64,000 nt of DNA from Hyphomicrobiales bacterium (GTDB lineage: Bacteria; Pseudomonadota; Alphaproteobacteria; Rhizobiales; Rhizobiaceae): the NCBI GenBank assembly GCA_900472625.1, contig UCIT01000060.1, positions 118,023 to 182,022 of the forward strand, given 5' to 3'. A program made the translations under genes and the position numbers. The notes under the pieces were generated by a model, which was given only the letters and a program-made list of their open reading frames with translations, was not told where the DNA came from and did no database searches. This document shows, piece after piece, positions 1 to 8,650 of the stretch. Within the stretch, counting starts at the first letter, position 1. Every line of letters starts with the position of its first letter.

Positions 1-212
1 GTCAGATTGACGATGATCTCGATCGAGGGATCCGCAAACAGCGTGTCGATGCTTTTGGCGGGAACATTGAACTCGGCGGCCTTGGCTTCCGCAAGCTCGC
101 GATTGAGATCGGCCACGCCCTTGATCTCAAGGATCGGAAACGATGCCATGGCCTTCAGATAGGCCCCTGAAATGTTGCCGCATCCAATGATGCCGATACC
201 GACTTTATCCAT
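1..212 (-). CDS. Gfo/Idh/MocA-family oxidoreductase, N-terminal part (runs off the window)
   Basis: The first 70 residues of an NAD(P)-dependent sugar or inositol dehydrogenase are visible; the rest lies beyond base 1. The protein opens with a short strand followed by GIIGCGNISGAYLKA, the glycine-rich dinucleotide-binding loop of the family, then the second Rossmann strand ending in VADL, and FADPSIEIIVNL, which fits the typical third strand. An ATG at 210-212 follows a purine-rich stretch. It lies 32 bp behind the ROK regulator stop on the same strand, so the two are probably cotranscribed and serve the divergent sugar ABC transporter. The substrate cannot be told from the fragment. Confidence 0.85.
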   Translation of the reverse strand, partial: MDKVGIGIIGCGNISGAYLKAMASFPILEIKGVADLNRELAEAKAAEFNVPAKSIDTLFADPSIEIIVNL

Positions 213-244
213 GATATTCTCCCATAGACTTTATGCTTGATGGC

Positions 245-1444
245 CTAGAGCGCTGGTCCCGTGGTGTTCCAAGGCGACTCGTAGAGTTCGTAGAGCGCGA
301 CCGCTGCCGCACCTTGCGCCCAGAAATAGTCGTTGGAGTTGTCGAAGACGAGTTCCGCGACACCTTTGAGCGACGGCGGGATGGCAAGCGCGTATGCGTT
401 GCGCAGGCTGTCCAGAAACGGCTCCCCCAAAGCCAGACTGGAGCCGACCAGAATGACGCGTGGCGGTGCGAACAGGGTCACGATGTTGGCAACGGCCACG
501 CCGACCGCCTCGCCGGCGCGGATCGCGGCGCCGATCAGCGCATTGTCCTCTGCCTGGATCAGCGCCTGCGCGTGGGTCATGCCGCGCCCGAGCCGGATCG
601 CTTCGGCAAAGCGGCCGCCCGCAGGTTGTTCTCCCAGGATTTCACTTTCGCCAGCTTGGCTGGACAGCCGCACGATACCCTGCGGCCCCATGCCGAGCAC
701 AAGGTCGCCAAGATTGTGGCTGAGACCACCGGCGCCGCGAAAAAGCTGGTTGCCGTGCAGCACGCCGAGCCCCAGCGTCTGCTCCAGCGAAATCAATACC
801 ATGTCCTCGAGATCGCGCGCCTTGCCGAACCAGTGATGCGCCAGCGTGATGGCGTGCGCGTCGCTTTCGACGATCGTCGGCGTGTTCAGCCGTGAGGTCA
901 TTTCGCCGGCGAAATCGACATTCACGTCGCGAAAGATCGGGCTGCTACGGATATGGCCGGTGCGATGCTCGATGACGCCAGGCAGACTGAGGCAAACGGT
1001 ATCGACATCTTCAAGCGACAGGCCCGCATCGACCACACAGCGCCGTACGCCATCCTCGACCAGATCGGCAATGACGCCGATCGGCTGGCGGTCGATACGG
1101 ATCGGCAGCGCCAGTTTCGACAACACGTCACCGCGAAAGTCAGTCACAACGAACACCAGCCGGTTGGCGGCGATCTTGGCGCCAACGACCCGCGCCGCAT
1201 CCGGATTGAGCTCCAGCATCACCCGCGGACGGCCGCGCGCAGTCTCGTTGCGAATGTCACCCTCATGCCGCGGCAAGATGAGGCCGTCGTCGAGCAATGA
1301 CGCGGTTATGGCCGAAACCGTTGTCGTCGATAGCTGTGTGCGCTCGCTGATCTCGACGCGGGCGATCGGCCCGTGGCGGCGGACCGTGTCCAGCACGTTC
1401 AAGCGATTGATCGCGCGCATCAATTCCGGATCTGCGGTCTTCAT
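245..1444 (-). CDS. ROK-family transcriptional regulator of a sugar uptake locus
   Basis: This is a 399-residue repressor. It has an N-terminal winged helix (about residues 10-70, with ISERTQLSTTTVSAITASL as the recognition region) and a C-terminal actin-like ROK domain with a VILVGSS strand near the end. The reading frame is open upstream to an ATG at 1597. The ATG at 1444 is preferred because it gives the usual ROK repressor start (ten or so residues before the helix-turn-helix), and the extra 51 residues resemble no family. The gene is divergent from a sugar-binding protein gene at 1657, so it probably controls that transporter and its own operon in response to the imported sugar. The cysteine-rich zinc motif of classical ROK kinases is not evident, which fits a regulator without kinase activity. 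Confidence 0.88.
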   Translation of the reverse strand: MKTADPELMRAINRLNVLDTVRRHGPIARVEISERTQLSTTTVSAITASLLDDGLILPRHEGDIRNETARGRPRVMLELNPDAARVVGAKIAANRLVFVVTDFRGDVLSKLALPIRIDRQPIGVIADLVEDGVRRCVVDAGLSLEDVDTVCLSLPGVIEHRTGHIRSSPIFRDVNVDFAGEMTSRLNTPTIVESDAHAITLAHHWFGKARDLEDMVLISLEQTLGLGVLHGNQLFRGAGGLSHNLGDLVLGMGPQGIVRLSSQAGESEILGEQPAGGRFAEAIRLGRGMTHAQALIQAEDNALIGAAIRAGEAVGVAVANIVTLFAPPRVILVGSSLALGEPFLDSLRNAYALAIPPSLKGVAELVFDNSNDYFWAQGAAAVALYELYESPWNTTGPAL

Positions 1445-1656
1445 GAAATCTCGGCGAAGCTCTTCTGAGACCTGTCGAAGCAGGCGATTATTTTGGACGG
1501 TATACGAATTAAATAGCGTGACATTCCCGGTGGCTGTCAAGGCATATCTATCAAATTCAGCATAGGCAGTTGACATTCCGACAAAGCTGCCGATCATTTA
1601 ATCCGCATAAGGGATAAAATGGTAGAGGACGATTTTTCCCTTGAGGAGGAGAACCC

Positions 1657-2967
1657 ATGTTTGACAATCAAAGGGCGAAAGCCCTGCTTCACAGCCGTGC
1701 CTTCGCCCGTTCCGCCGCCACGGCGCTGGCGCTTCTGATTGCCGCCGGTAGTGCCGCGGCCGACACCACGATCAAGTGGATGCATCTCGAAATCGATCCG
1801 ACTTACCTCGCCGTCTGGCAGAAGATCGCCAAGAACTACGAGGCCGAGCATCCCGGCGTGAAAGTCGAGATGCAGTTTCTCGAGAACGAGGCTTTCAAGG
1901 CAAAGCTGCCGACATTGCTGCAATCCAGCGACGCGCCCGACCTGTTCTACAGCTGGGGTGGCGGCGTGCTGAAGCAGCAGTTGGCCACGGGCGCGCTGAT
2001 GGACCTGACCGAGGCGATGAATGCCAAGGACGGCGCCTGGCTGAAAACGTATAATCCTGCTTCGGTCAAAGGCCTGAGCTATGACGGCAAGATCGGCGCC
2101 GTGCCCTACAAGGTCGGCACCGTCTCGTTCTTCTACAACAAGGCGCTGTTCGCCAAGGCCGGCGTCGATGCATCCAGTATCAAGACCTGGGACGATTACC
2201 TAGCCGCCGTGAAGAAGATCAAGGAGGCCGGCATCGTGCCGATCGCCGGCGGTGGCGGCGAAAAGTGGCCGATCCATTTCTACTGGAGTTACCTCGTCAT
2301 GCGCGACGGCGGCCAGAAGGTCTTCGACGCCGCCAAGAACGGCCAAGGCGAAGGGTTCAAGGATCCCGCGATCATCAAGGCAGGCGAACAGCTCGCCGAA
2401 CTCGGCAAGCTCGAACCGTTCCAGCCCGGCTATCTCGGCGCCACCTGGCCGCAGACGCTCGGTGTCTTCGGCGACGGCAAGGCAGCGATGATCCTCGCCT
2501 TTGAAAACACAGAGGCCAATCAACGCACCAATGCCGGCGACAAGAAGGGGCTGGCAGCTGACAACATCGGACGCTTCGCCTTTCCTGCGGTGACCGGCGG
2601 CGCAGGCGCGGCAACCGATACGCTGGGTGGCCTCAACGGTTGGGCGGTAACAAAGAAGGCGCCACCCGAGACGCTCGACTTCCTCGCCTATCTGACCAAC
2701 GCCGAAAACGAGCGCACTATGGCCAAGGCCGGCATGATCATTCCGGTCGCAATCGGCGCCGACGACGGCGTCACCAACCCGCTGCTGCACGAATCCGCCG
2801 AACAGCTGGCGCATTCGACCTGGCACCAGAACTTCTTCGACCAAGATCTCGGTCCATCCGTGGGCCGCGTCGTCAACGACGTGTCGGTAGCGATCGTTTC
2901 CGGCCAGATGAGCTCGGACGAAGGCGCGCAGCAGATCCAGGACGCTTTCGAGCAGGATCAGTTCTGA
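1657..2967 (+). CDS. sugar ABC transporter substrate-binding protein
   Basis: This 436-residue periplasmic protein binds a carbohydrate and delivers it to the two permeases that follow. It has a cleavable signal peptide: a basic N-terminus, a hydrophobic core (ATALALLIAAGSAAA) and a likely cut before DTTIKWMH. The body is a family-1 extracellular solute-binding protein, with WQKIAKNYEAEHPGVKVEM near the N-terminus and the late LDFLAYLTNAENERTMAK segment typical of sugar binders. A GAGGAGGA ribosome site stands just before the ATG. The gene is first in an operon with permeases at 3035 and 3969. The ligand is not predictable from sequence alone. Confidence 0.92.
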   Translation: MFDNQRAKALLHSRAFARSAATALALLIAAGSAAADTTIKWMHLEIDPTYLAVWQKIAKNYEAEHPGVKVEMQFLENEAFKAKLPTLLQSSDAPDLFYSWGGGVLKQQLATGALMDLTEAMNAKDGAWLKTYNPASVKGLSYDGKIGAVPYKVGTVSFFYNKALFAKAGVDASSIKTWDDYLAAVKKIKEAGIVPIAGGGGEKWPIHFYWSYLVMRDGGQKVFDAAKNGQGEGFKDPAIIKAGEQLAELGKLEPFQPGYLGATWPQTLGVFGDGKAAMILAFENTEANQRTNAGDKKGLAADNIGRFAFPAVTGGAGAATDTLGGLNGWAVTKKAPPETLDFLAYLTNAENERTMAKAGMIIPVAIGADDGVTNPLLHESAEQLAHSTWHQNFFDQDLGPSVGRVVNDVSVAIVSGQMSSDEGAQQIQDAFEQDQF

Positions 2968-2979
2968 TCAGGACCATTG

Positions 2980-3004
2980 CGGCGCGGGGCAAGACCTCGC
3001 GCCG
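2980..3004 (+). promoter_or_regulatory. intercistronic hairpin between binding-protein and permease genes
   Basis: A GC-rich inverted repeat with about nine pairs (one of them G-U) and a five-base loop sits 12 bases after the binding-protein stop. No T-run follows, so it is more likely an mRNA-stabilising or attenuating element than a full terminator. Such hairpins commonly raise binding-protein level over permease level; that role is inferred here. Confidence 0.5.
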
Positions 3005-3034
3005 TCATTTCCGATACCGAGTGTGAGGTCATCC

Positions 3035-3976
3035 ATGGCCAATGTCAGCGCAACCACCGCCCTTCGACCAGTGCGCGTACCCGCCACCGCGTCCGCCCGC
3101 CGCAAGCATCCCGCCGTTTCAGGCCGCCTGCCCGTGCTGCTGCTGTTCCTGCCGCCGGCGTTGCTGCTGTTTTCTATTTTCGTCATTCTGCCGATGGGCG
3201 AAGCTGCTTGGTACAGCCTCTACAAGTGGGACGGCTATGGATTGCCGACGCAATATGTCGGCATGCGCAATTTCGAGCTGCTGTTCAAGAACGGCGCCTT
3301 CCTAACGGCGCTCAAGAACAACGCGATGATCATGATCATCTCAATCATCATCCAGATTCCGCTCGCCATCTGGCTGGCGATGATGCTGGCGCACCGCATT
3401 GCCGGCGTCGTGCTTTTCCGGCTGATCTTCTTCCTGCCCTATGTGCTCGCCGATGTCGCCGCGGGCCTGATCTGGCGCTTCGTCTACGATGGCGACTACG
3501 GTCTGTTCGCCTCGATCGCCCATCTGCTGGGCGTCGAGACGCCGTATGTGCTGGCGGACAAGGATCTTGCCATGTACGCGGTGCTGGCGGTGATCGTCTG
3601 GAAGTATTTCGGCTTCCATATGATGTTGTTCATCGCCGGCCTGCAATCCCTCGACAAGAGCGTGCTCGAGGCCGCCGAGATCGACGGCGCCAGCGGCTGG
3701 CAGCGCTTCCGCTACATCACCCTGCCGCTTCTGGGTTCGACCGTGCGCCTGTCGGTATTCTTCGCCGTCGTCGGGTCGCTGCAGCTCTTCGACCTCATCA
3801 TGCCGCTGACCGGCGGCGGACCGTTCAACGCAACGCAGACGATGGTCACCTTCCTGTTCAACTTCGGTGTCGCCCGCATGCAGGTCGGCCTGGGGAGCGC
3901 CGTCGGTGTCGTGCTCTTCCTGATCTGCGTCACCCTCGCCTTCACCTACAAACGGGTATTCATGCGCCATGACTGA
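3035..3976 (+). CDS. sugar ABC transporter permease (MalF/UgpA type)
   Basis: This 313-residue inner-membrane permease is one half of the translocation channel. It has about six hydrophobic segments beginning with VLLLFLPPALLLFSIFVILP, and the cytoplasmic EAA loop EAAEIDGASGWQRFRYITLP that docks on the ATPase. The ATG at 3035 is chosen over the in-frame GTG at 3023 because GAGGT at 3025-3029 is an ideal ribosome site for it. The gene overlaps the next permease by 8 bases, indicating translational coupling. No ATPase gene accompanies the pair. Confidence 0.92.
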   Translation: MANVSATTALRPVRVPATASARRKHPAVSGRLPVLLLFLPPALLLFSIFVILPMGEAAWYSLYKWDGYGLPTQYVGMRNFELLFKNGAFLTALKNNAMIMIISIIIQIPLAIWLAMMLAHRIAGVVLFRLIFFLPYVLADVAAGLIWRFVYDGDYGLFASIAHLLGVETPYVLADKDLAMYAVLAVIVWKYFGFHMMLFIAGLQSLDKSVLEAAEIDGASGWQRFRYITLPLLGSTVRLSVFFAVVGSLQLFDLIMPLTGGGPFNATQTMVTFLFNFGVARMQVGLGSAVGVVLFLICVTLAFTYKRVFMRHD

Positions 3977-4817
3977 CGTTGTTTCATCCGAGCGGCTCAC
4001 CGCCGGCACAAAGGCCTATCTCTATACCTCGCTGGTGCTGATCTCCGCGATCGTGCTGGTTCCACTTGTGACCACCGCGCTTGGTGGCTTCAAGGACCTG
4101 GCGGATCTGCGCACCAATCCATTTGGCCTGCCGCTCGAATGGCATGCCGAGAACTACACCGACATCCTGTTCGGCGACCGCTACTGGCGGCAGATGGTGA
4201 ATTCGCTGATCATCGCCGCGCTGACGGTTTTTCTGACTGTGTCTGTCTCGGCGATGGCGGCCTTCAGCTTCGCGCATGTCCGCTTCTTCGGCTCGGATTT
4301 CCTTCTCAACTACTTCCTGATTGGCCTGATGTTTCCTGCCGCAACCGCGATCCTGCCGTTGTTCATCCGGATCCGCGATCTCGGACTTCTCAATACCTAT
4401 TGGGGCGTGGTTCTGCCGCAGGTGGCCTTCGGACTCGGAATGAGCATTCTCCTGTTCCGGAATTACTTCCGCAACCTGCCGGAAGAATTGTTCCAGGCAG
4501 CCGTGGTCGACGGCTGCGGCTACATGCGCTTCTTCTGGCATATCTGCCTGCCGCTCTCGCGGCCCATCATCGCCACCGTCAGCATCATTTCCTTTGTCGG
4601 CAGCTGGAACAGCTACATCCTGCCGCTGATCATGCTGAACTCCGAGAAAATGTATCCCTGGCCGCTCGGGATCATGGTCTATCGCGGCGAATTCGGCACG
4701 GCCTGGCAGCTGGTGCTTGCGTTCATCACGTTGACCATCATGCCGACGGTCATCGTCTTCTTCCTGGCACAGAAACACATCATCGCCGGCCTGACCGCCG
4801 GTGCGGTCAAGTCGTGA
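3969..4817 (+). CDS. sugar ABC transporter permease (MalG/UgpE type)
   Basis: This 282-residue partner permease has about six membrane segments and the EAA loop QAAVVDGCGYMRFFWHICLP. It begins inside the last codons of the first permease. Together with the binding protein it forms a CUT1-type importer. The next gene is on the opposite strand 17 bp away, so the operon ends here without an ATP-binding subunit. The ATPase may lie beyond the left edge of the window or be shared with another transporter, as is known for MsmK-type ATPases. Confidence 0.92.
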   Translation: MTDVVSSERLTAGTKAYLYTSLVLISAIVLVPLVTTALGGFKDLADLRTNPFGLPLEWHAENYTDILFGDRYWRQMVNSLIIAALTVFLTVSVSAMAAFSFAHVRFFGSDFLLNYFLIGLMFPAATAILPLFIRIRDLGLLNTYWGVVLPQVAFGLGMSILLFRNYFRNLPEELFQAAVVDGCGYMRFFWHICLPLSRPIIATVSIISFVGSWNSYILPLIMLNSEKMYPWPLGIMVYRGEFGTAWQLVLAFITLTIMPTVIVFFLAQKHIIAGLTAGAVKS

Positions 4818-4834
4818 TGTGAGGCTGCCAGGGC

Positions 4835-5599
4835 TCAGCCGAACACCAGGCCGCCATCGACGATCAGGTTCTGGCCAGTGACGGCCCGTGCCCATGGGCT
4901 GGCAAAGAACAGCACCGCGTCGGCCGCAGCCTCCGGTGTTGTGACCTGCCGGAGCGGCGTGCTTGCGGCAATCAGGTCGAACACCGCCTCGGGCGTGCCG
5001 GCACTGGCATCGGTGGTGCGCAGCAGACCACCGGAGACCATGTTGACGGTGATGCCGAGCGGGCCAAGCTCGGCAGCGGCCGTGCGTGTTAACGAAAGCA
5101 GCGCACCCTTCGCCGCCGTATAGTCGTGGTATGGCACGACCGGGTTCTGGAAGAGATTGGTGCCGATGGTGATGATGCGCCCGAACCCGGCCGAGGCCAT
5201 GGACGGGCGGGTTGCCTGGATCAGGTTGAGGGCGCCCTTGACTGCCGTGTCGAGCTGCGCAGACATTTCTTCCCAATTGAGCTGATCGAGCTTCGGGCGG
5301 GCATCGCCGTTGAAGCTGAAGTCGGCAAGCGCATTGTGGACGACGGTGGTGGGTGCGCCAAGTGTCTCCGTCACCTCCACCACGAGCCTTCTGACCGCTT
5401 CGCTATCACGAATGTCGGCCCCGAACGCGCGCGTTCGCTCACCCAGACTTGCCGCCAACGCCTCGGCCTGTGCGCGGCTGTTGCGATAGTTGATCGCCAC
5501 CTTCGCGCCTTCACGGGCAAATGCGGTTGCAATCGCCGCTCCCAGTCCGCGACCCGCACCGGTGACGATCACCGTCTGTTCGCCGAGCGCCAATGTCAT
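4835..5599 (-). CDS. SDR-family oxidoreductase, last gene of the thiamine salvage operon
   Basis: This 254-residue short-chain dehydrogenase/reductase has a TGAGRGLGAAIA cofactor loop near the N-terminus and the catalytic YHDYTAAKGAL (YxxxK) near residue 155. It ends in an NLIVDGGLVFG tail like 3-oxoacyl-ACP reductases. The ATG at 5597-5599 overlaps the thiD stop by 4 bases, so the two are translationally coupled. The frame is open further upstream but that part lies inside thiD. Its substrate is unknown. Its place at the end of thiM-thiE-thiD suggests a link to thiamine precursors or to their breakdown products, which is inference only. Confidence 0.88.
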   Translation of the reverse strand: MTLALGEQTVIVTGAGRGLGAAIATAFAREGAKVAINYRNSRAQAEALAASLGERTRAFGADIRDSEAVRRLVVEVTETLGAPTTVVHNALADFSFNGDARPKLDQLNWEEMSAQLDTAVKGALNLIQATRPSMASAGFGRIITIGTNLFQNPVVPYHDYTAAKGALLSLTRTAAAELGPLGITVNMVSGGLLRTTDASAGTPEAVFDLIAASTPLRQVTTPEAAADAVLFFASPWARAVTGQNLIVDGGLVFG

Positions 5600-6417
5600 G
5601 ACTGATGTCCTTCTTGTGTCTTCCAGAGTTGATGAAAGTGTTGAACCGGCCCGTGGCCCAAGCCGACGTCGAGGGTGTCGGCCTTCGCAACCGCCCCGGC
5701 GAGATAGGCCTTGGCGGCAGCGACCGCCTGATGCAGTTCTGCGCCCTTGGCGAGTTCGGCAGCCAGCGCGCTGGACAGCGTGCAACCGGTCCCGTGCGTG
5801 TTGACCGTCGGCACCCGCAGGGCTTCGAACCAGCGGAGACCGTCCGATGTCGAGAGCACGTCGGGACTTTCATCTCCCGCGAAATGCCCGCCCTTGACCA
5901 GCACCGCCGCCGGGCCCAGCGAGCGCAACGCCTCGGACTGCTCCGCCATCGCCTCACGGCTCTGCGCCACCTTGGCGTGAAGGAGTGCCGCGGCCTCCGG
6001 GAGGTTCGGCGTCAGCACACTGGCAAGAGGCAACAGCCGTCGTGTCAGGATATCGACGGCATCCGGATCGAGAAGGTTGGCGCCCCCCTTCGCCACCATG
6101 ACCGGATCGAGCACGACAGGAATATCCCTGTGGTGCTGCAACACGTCAGCCACGGCGTCCGCGATCTCGGCGTTGGCGATCATGCCGATCTTGACGGCAT
6201 CGACGCGGATATCGGAAAAAACCGACCTGATCTGATCGGCGACGAAGGCCGCCGGCACGAGATGGACGCCGGATACGCCTCTCGTGTTCTGCGCCGTCAG
6301 GGCGGTCAGTGCCGCCATGCCGTAGACACCGCGCGCGGCAAAGGCCTTCAGGTCAGCCTGGATACCGGCACCGCCGCTAGGGTCCGAACCGGCGATCGAA
6401 AGAACATTGCGGATCAT
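5596..6417 (-). CDS. thiD: hydroxymethylpyrimidine/phosphomethylpyrimidine kinase
   Basis: This 273-residue cytoplasmic kinase phosphorylates HMP and HMP-P to HMP-PP, the pyrimidine half of thiamine. It opens with the family signature NVLSIAGSDPSGGAGIQADL, contains VVLDPVMVAKGG, and ends with the anion-hole motif VNTHGTGCTLSSALAAELA. The ATG at 6415-6417 follows a GGAGG site and overlaps the thiE stop by 4 bases. The length is normal for ThiD. The TPP riboswitch at 7911-7990 controls the operon. Confidence 0.97.
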   Translation of the reverse strand: MIRNVLSIAGSDPSGGAGIQADLKAFAARGVYGMAALTALTAQNTRGVSGVHLVPAAFVADQIRSVFSDIRVDAVKIGMIANAEIADAVADVLQHHRDIPVVLDPVMVAKGGANLLDPDAVDILTRRLLPLASVLTPNLPEAAALLHAKVAQSREAMAEQSEALRSLGPAAVLVKGGHFAGDESPDVLSTSDGLRWFEALRVPTVNTHGTGCTLSSALAAELAKGAELHQAVAAAKAYLAGAVAKADTLDVGLGHGPVQHFHQLWKTQEGHQS

Positions 6418-7049
6418 ACCTGCCTCCTCCGGATGCGATCGGCAATATCCCGGGCGGCAGCCTCGGGATCGGAGGCGCCGCAGATCGCCGAAACCACGGC
6501 CAGCCCTTGGGCGCCCGATGCAAACACCGCCTGCACATGCTCTACCTTGAGCCCCCCGATGGCGACCGCAGGCACCGGGCATGTTCTTGTTAGACGGCCA
6601 AGCCCATCAAAACCGATCGGTTGTTTGTGATCCGGTTTCGTTGGCGTGGCGAACACCGGACCGATGCCGGCATAATCCACCAACGCCGGGTCGACAGCTG
6701 CCGCGAGCGCCTCGGTCTCGACCGACAGACCAAGAAGCATGCTGGGACCAATGCGCTCGCGAGCTCGACGAACCAGCATGTCGTCTTGGCCAACGTGCAG
6801 CCCGTCGGCGCCGATCGCGACCGCTGCCTCGACATCGTCGTTGATGACAAGCAACGCACCGGTGCCGACAAGAGCCGCCTTCAGGGCATGACCGGTTGAG
6901 ATCATCTCAGCCGTCGATGCATGTTTGTCACGCAACTGAACGATAGTGGCGCCGCCTGCAACGGCGGCGCGCGCGGTCTCGACCATGCCGACGCCAGCGC
7001 AAAGATCAGGGTCAAGCACCAGATAGAGCGAAAGATCGATCGGCCTCAT
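6414..7049 (-). CDS. thiE: thiamine-phosphate synthase
   Basis: This 211-residue TIM-barrel enzyme joins HMP-PP and thiazole phosphate to give thiamine phosphate. The pyrophosphate and pyrimidine site motifs are present: VQLRDKHAS near residue 38, INDDVEAAVAIGADGLHVGQDD near residues 70-90, and the phosphate-binding VAIGGL near residue 160. It overlaps thiM and thiD by 4 bases on each side, forming a compact salvage operon. Confidence 0.96.
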   Translation of the reverse strand: MRPIDLSLYLVLDPDLCAGVGMVETARAAVAGGATIVQLRDKHASTAEMISTGHALKAALVGTGALLVINDDVEAAVAIGADGLHVGQDDMLVRRARERIGPSMLLGLSVETEALAAAVDPALVDYAGIGPVFATPTKPDHKQPIGFDGLGRLTRTCPVPAVAIGGLKVEHVQAVFASGAQGLAVVSAICGASDPEAAARDIADRIRRRQV

Positions 7050-7849
7050 AGCGGCAGTATCCTGGCGTTTTTGGAAAGGCTGTTGCCATCAATTGCAGCC
7101 AGACTGTCGAGAAAGCGCCACGCGAAAGATCCCGGCCCGTCCGCATTTGCTTCCGCCTGTTCTCCTGCCACGGCAAACATCGCGAGCGCGGCAACGGCCG
7201 CATCGAATGGCACATCGGGATTGACGGCAGCGAAAGCGCCGACGAGGCATGTCAGCGAGCAGCCAAGCGCGGTCACATCAGGCATCCACGACGAACCACC
7301 TTCGATGCGGCATGCGCGCTCACCGTTGGTGACAAAGTCGACGACACCGGTGACAGCGACCACCGTCTTACGAGTTCTCGCCAGCAGGCGGGCCGACGCC
7401 TCAGCCTGCTCGACGGGGTCGCGGCTATCAACACCCTGTCCTTGGCTGACGCCACCGGCCAATGCGATGATCTCCGATGCGTTGCCTCGAATGATCGTCG
7501 GCCGCAGCGCCAGCAGTTCCTGCACGGCTTCGCGCCGGAAACCCGTCGCATAATGGGCGACGGGATCGAGCACCCAGGGCCGGCCGGCCTCGTTGGCCGC
7601 AACGGTCGCAGCCCGCATGCCTCTCATCCAGTCGCTGGAGAGCGTGCCTATATTGATCGTCAGCGCGCCCGAGATGGCGGCGAATTCGCCGGCTTCCTCT
7701 TCGGCGTGCACCATGGCCGGCGATGCGCCAGCGGCGAGCAGCACGTTGGCGGCGATGTTCATTGCCACGAAATTGGTGATGCAATGGACAAGCGGCTTCT
7801 GCGTGCGCAGTGCCTGCAACATCGAAGCGGGTGAGGTTTCGTTCTGCAC
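7046..7849 (-). CDS. thiM: hydroxyethylthiazole kinase
   Basis: This 267-residue kinase phosphorylates the thiazole alcohol recovered from degraded thiamine. It shows the ThiM opening PLVHCITNFVAMNIAANVLLA, the VLDPVAHYATGFR segment, and the late catalytic region ALGCSLTCLVGAF. The start is a GTG at 7849 preceded by AAAGGGGC. It is the first gene after the TPP riboswitch. With ThiE and ThiD it makes a thiM-E-D salvage pathway rather than de novo synthesis, since no thiC, thiO, thiS or thiG is present. Confidence 0.96.
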   Translation of the reverse strand: MQNETSPASMLQALRTQKPLVHCITNFVAMNIAANVLLAAGASPAMVHAEEEAGEFAAISGALTINIGTLSSDWMRGMRAATVAANEAGRPWVLDPVAHYATGFRREAVQELLALRPTIIRGNASEIIALAGGVSQGQGVDSRDPVEQAEASARLLARTRKTVVAVTGVVDFVTNGERACRIEGGSSWMPDVTALGCSLTCLVGAFAAVNPDVPFDAAVAALAMFAVAGEQAEANADGPGSFAWRFLDSLAAIDGNSLSKNARILPL

Positions 7850-7910
7850 AGTGCCCCTTTCATGCGGGGCAAGGCGCGGGAACCCAAAATATGTTGCGAG
7901 GGTCCCGAGC

Positions 7911-7990
7911 GACTCCCTCCGCCAGCATTATCTGGTTCAGGTTCGAAGGGTGCTTCTCAGTCTGCCTTTCGGCAAACGCCCCTGTCTCTC
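7911..7990 (-). promoter_or_regulatory. TPP riboswitch (THI element) upstream of thiM
   Basis: Read on the minus strand, the segment holds the conserved thi-box elements in order: a CTGAGA block, then CACCCTTCGAACCTGA, then CCAGATAATGCTGGCGGAGGGA. These are the pyrimidine- and pyrophosphate-sensing arms of the aptamer. It ends about 60 bases before the thiM GTG, with the expression platform in between. High thiamine pyrophosphate should shut off thiMED and the linked SDR gene. Confidence 0.95.
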
Positions 7991-8059
7991 AATGCATATG
8001 TTCTGGCAGAGAAGATGAACGCTGTCACGCTCAAAAATGAGGAGCGCAGCACACGCGCC

Positions 8060-8527
8060 TCATCCAATATTCTCCTTGATCGCTTCCATCGCCACGAAGG
8101 TCGACGTGTTGGCGACGAAGGGTAGGCTGGAGATCTTTTCGCCTAGCACCAGCCGGTAATTGGCAATGTCGGATGTTCGTATCTTGAGGAGATAGTCGAA
8201 GGCGCCGGCGATCATGTGGCATTCTTCGACCTCCTGCAGCTTGCGCACTGCGACATTGAAGGCATTCAGCGCATTCTCGCGCGTGTCGGAAAGCTTTACC
8301 TCGGTAAACGTGACGTGATTGCGTCCAAGCTTGTTCACATCGACTATGGCTCGGAAGCCGAGAATGTAGCCGTCCTCGATCAGCCTCTTCAGCCTGACCT
8401 GACAAGGCGTGTTCGACAGGCCGACCCGCTTGGCGAGGTCGGTCACCGACATCCTGCCGTCCGCCACCAGCGCCTCGATAATTTTATGATCAAATTGGTC
8501 GATTTCTCTGATGTTACCGACACTCAT
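8060..8527 (-). CDS. putR: Lrp/AsnC-family regulator, likely activator of putA
   Basis: This 155-residue feast/famine regulator has an N-terminal helix-turn-helix (residues about 10-50, with MSVTDLAKRVGLSNTPCQVRLKRL) and a C-terminal RAM ligand-binding domain. It is transcribed divergently from putA across a 123-bp gap. In Agrobacterium and Rhodobacter an Lrp-type PutR in the same position activates putA when proline is present. The symbol rests on that context. Confidence 0.9.
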   Translation of the reverse strand: MSVGNIREIDQFDHKIIEALVADGRMSVTDLAKRVGLSNTPCQVRLKRLIEDGYILGFRAIVDVNKLGRNHVTFTEVKLSDTRENALNAFNVAVRKLQEVEECHMIAGAFDYLLKIRTSDIANYRLVLGEKISSLPFVANTSTFVAMEAIKENIG

Positions 8528-8650
8528 CGCATTAATTCCCCTTTAGTCGCGCAATTAATGGCGAACTAAACAACAAAATGCCCAAAATCAAGTGAAATTG
8601 ACCTGTTGAAACCTGTTAGTTTTGCGGCCTCGCCGGATCAGGAGCCCGTC
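8528..8650. promoter_or_regulatory. divergent putR-putA control region
   Basis: This AT-rich gap lies between two divergent starts. It contains related ATTAAT/ATTAAT and CGAACTAAAC-type segments that could be Lrp-type binding sites. No single promoter could be assigned with certainty. An in-frame TTG at 8606 lies in it but lacks a ribosome site. Confidence 0.45.

Noticed and set aside
1445..1597. Longer start for the ROK regulator
   Set aside because: The 51 extra residues match nothing in ROK repressors and would occupy the divergent promoter region.
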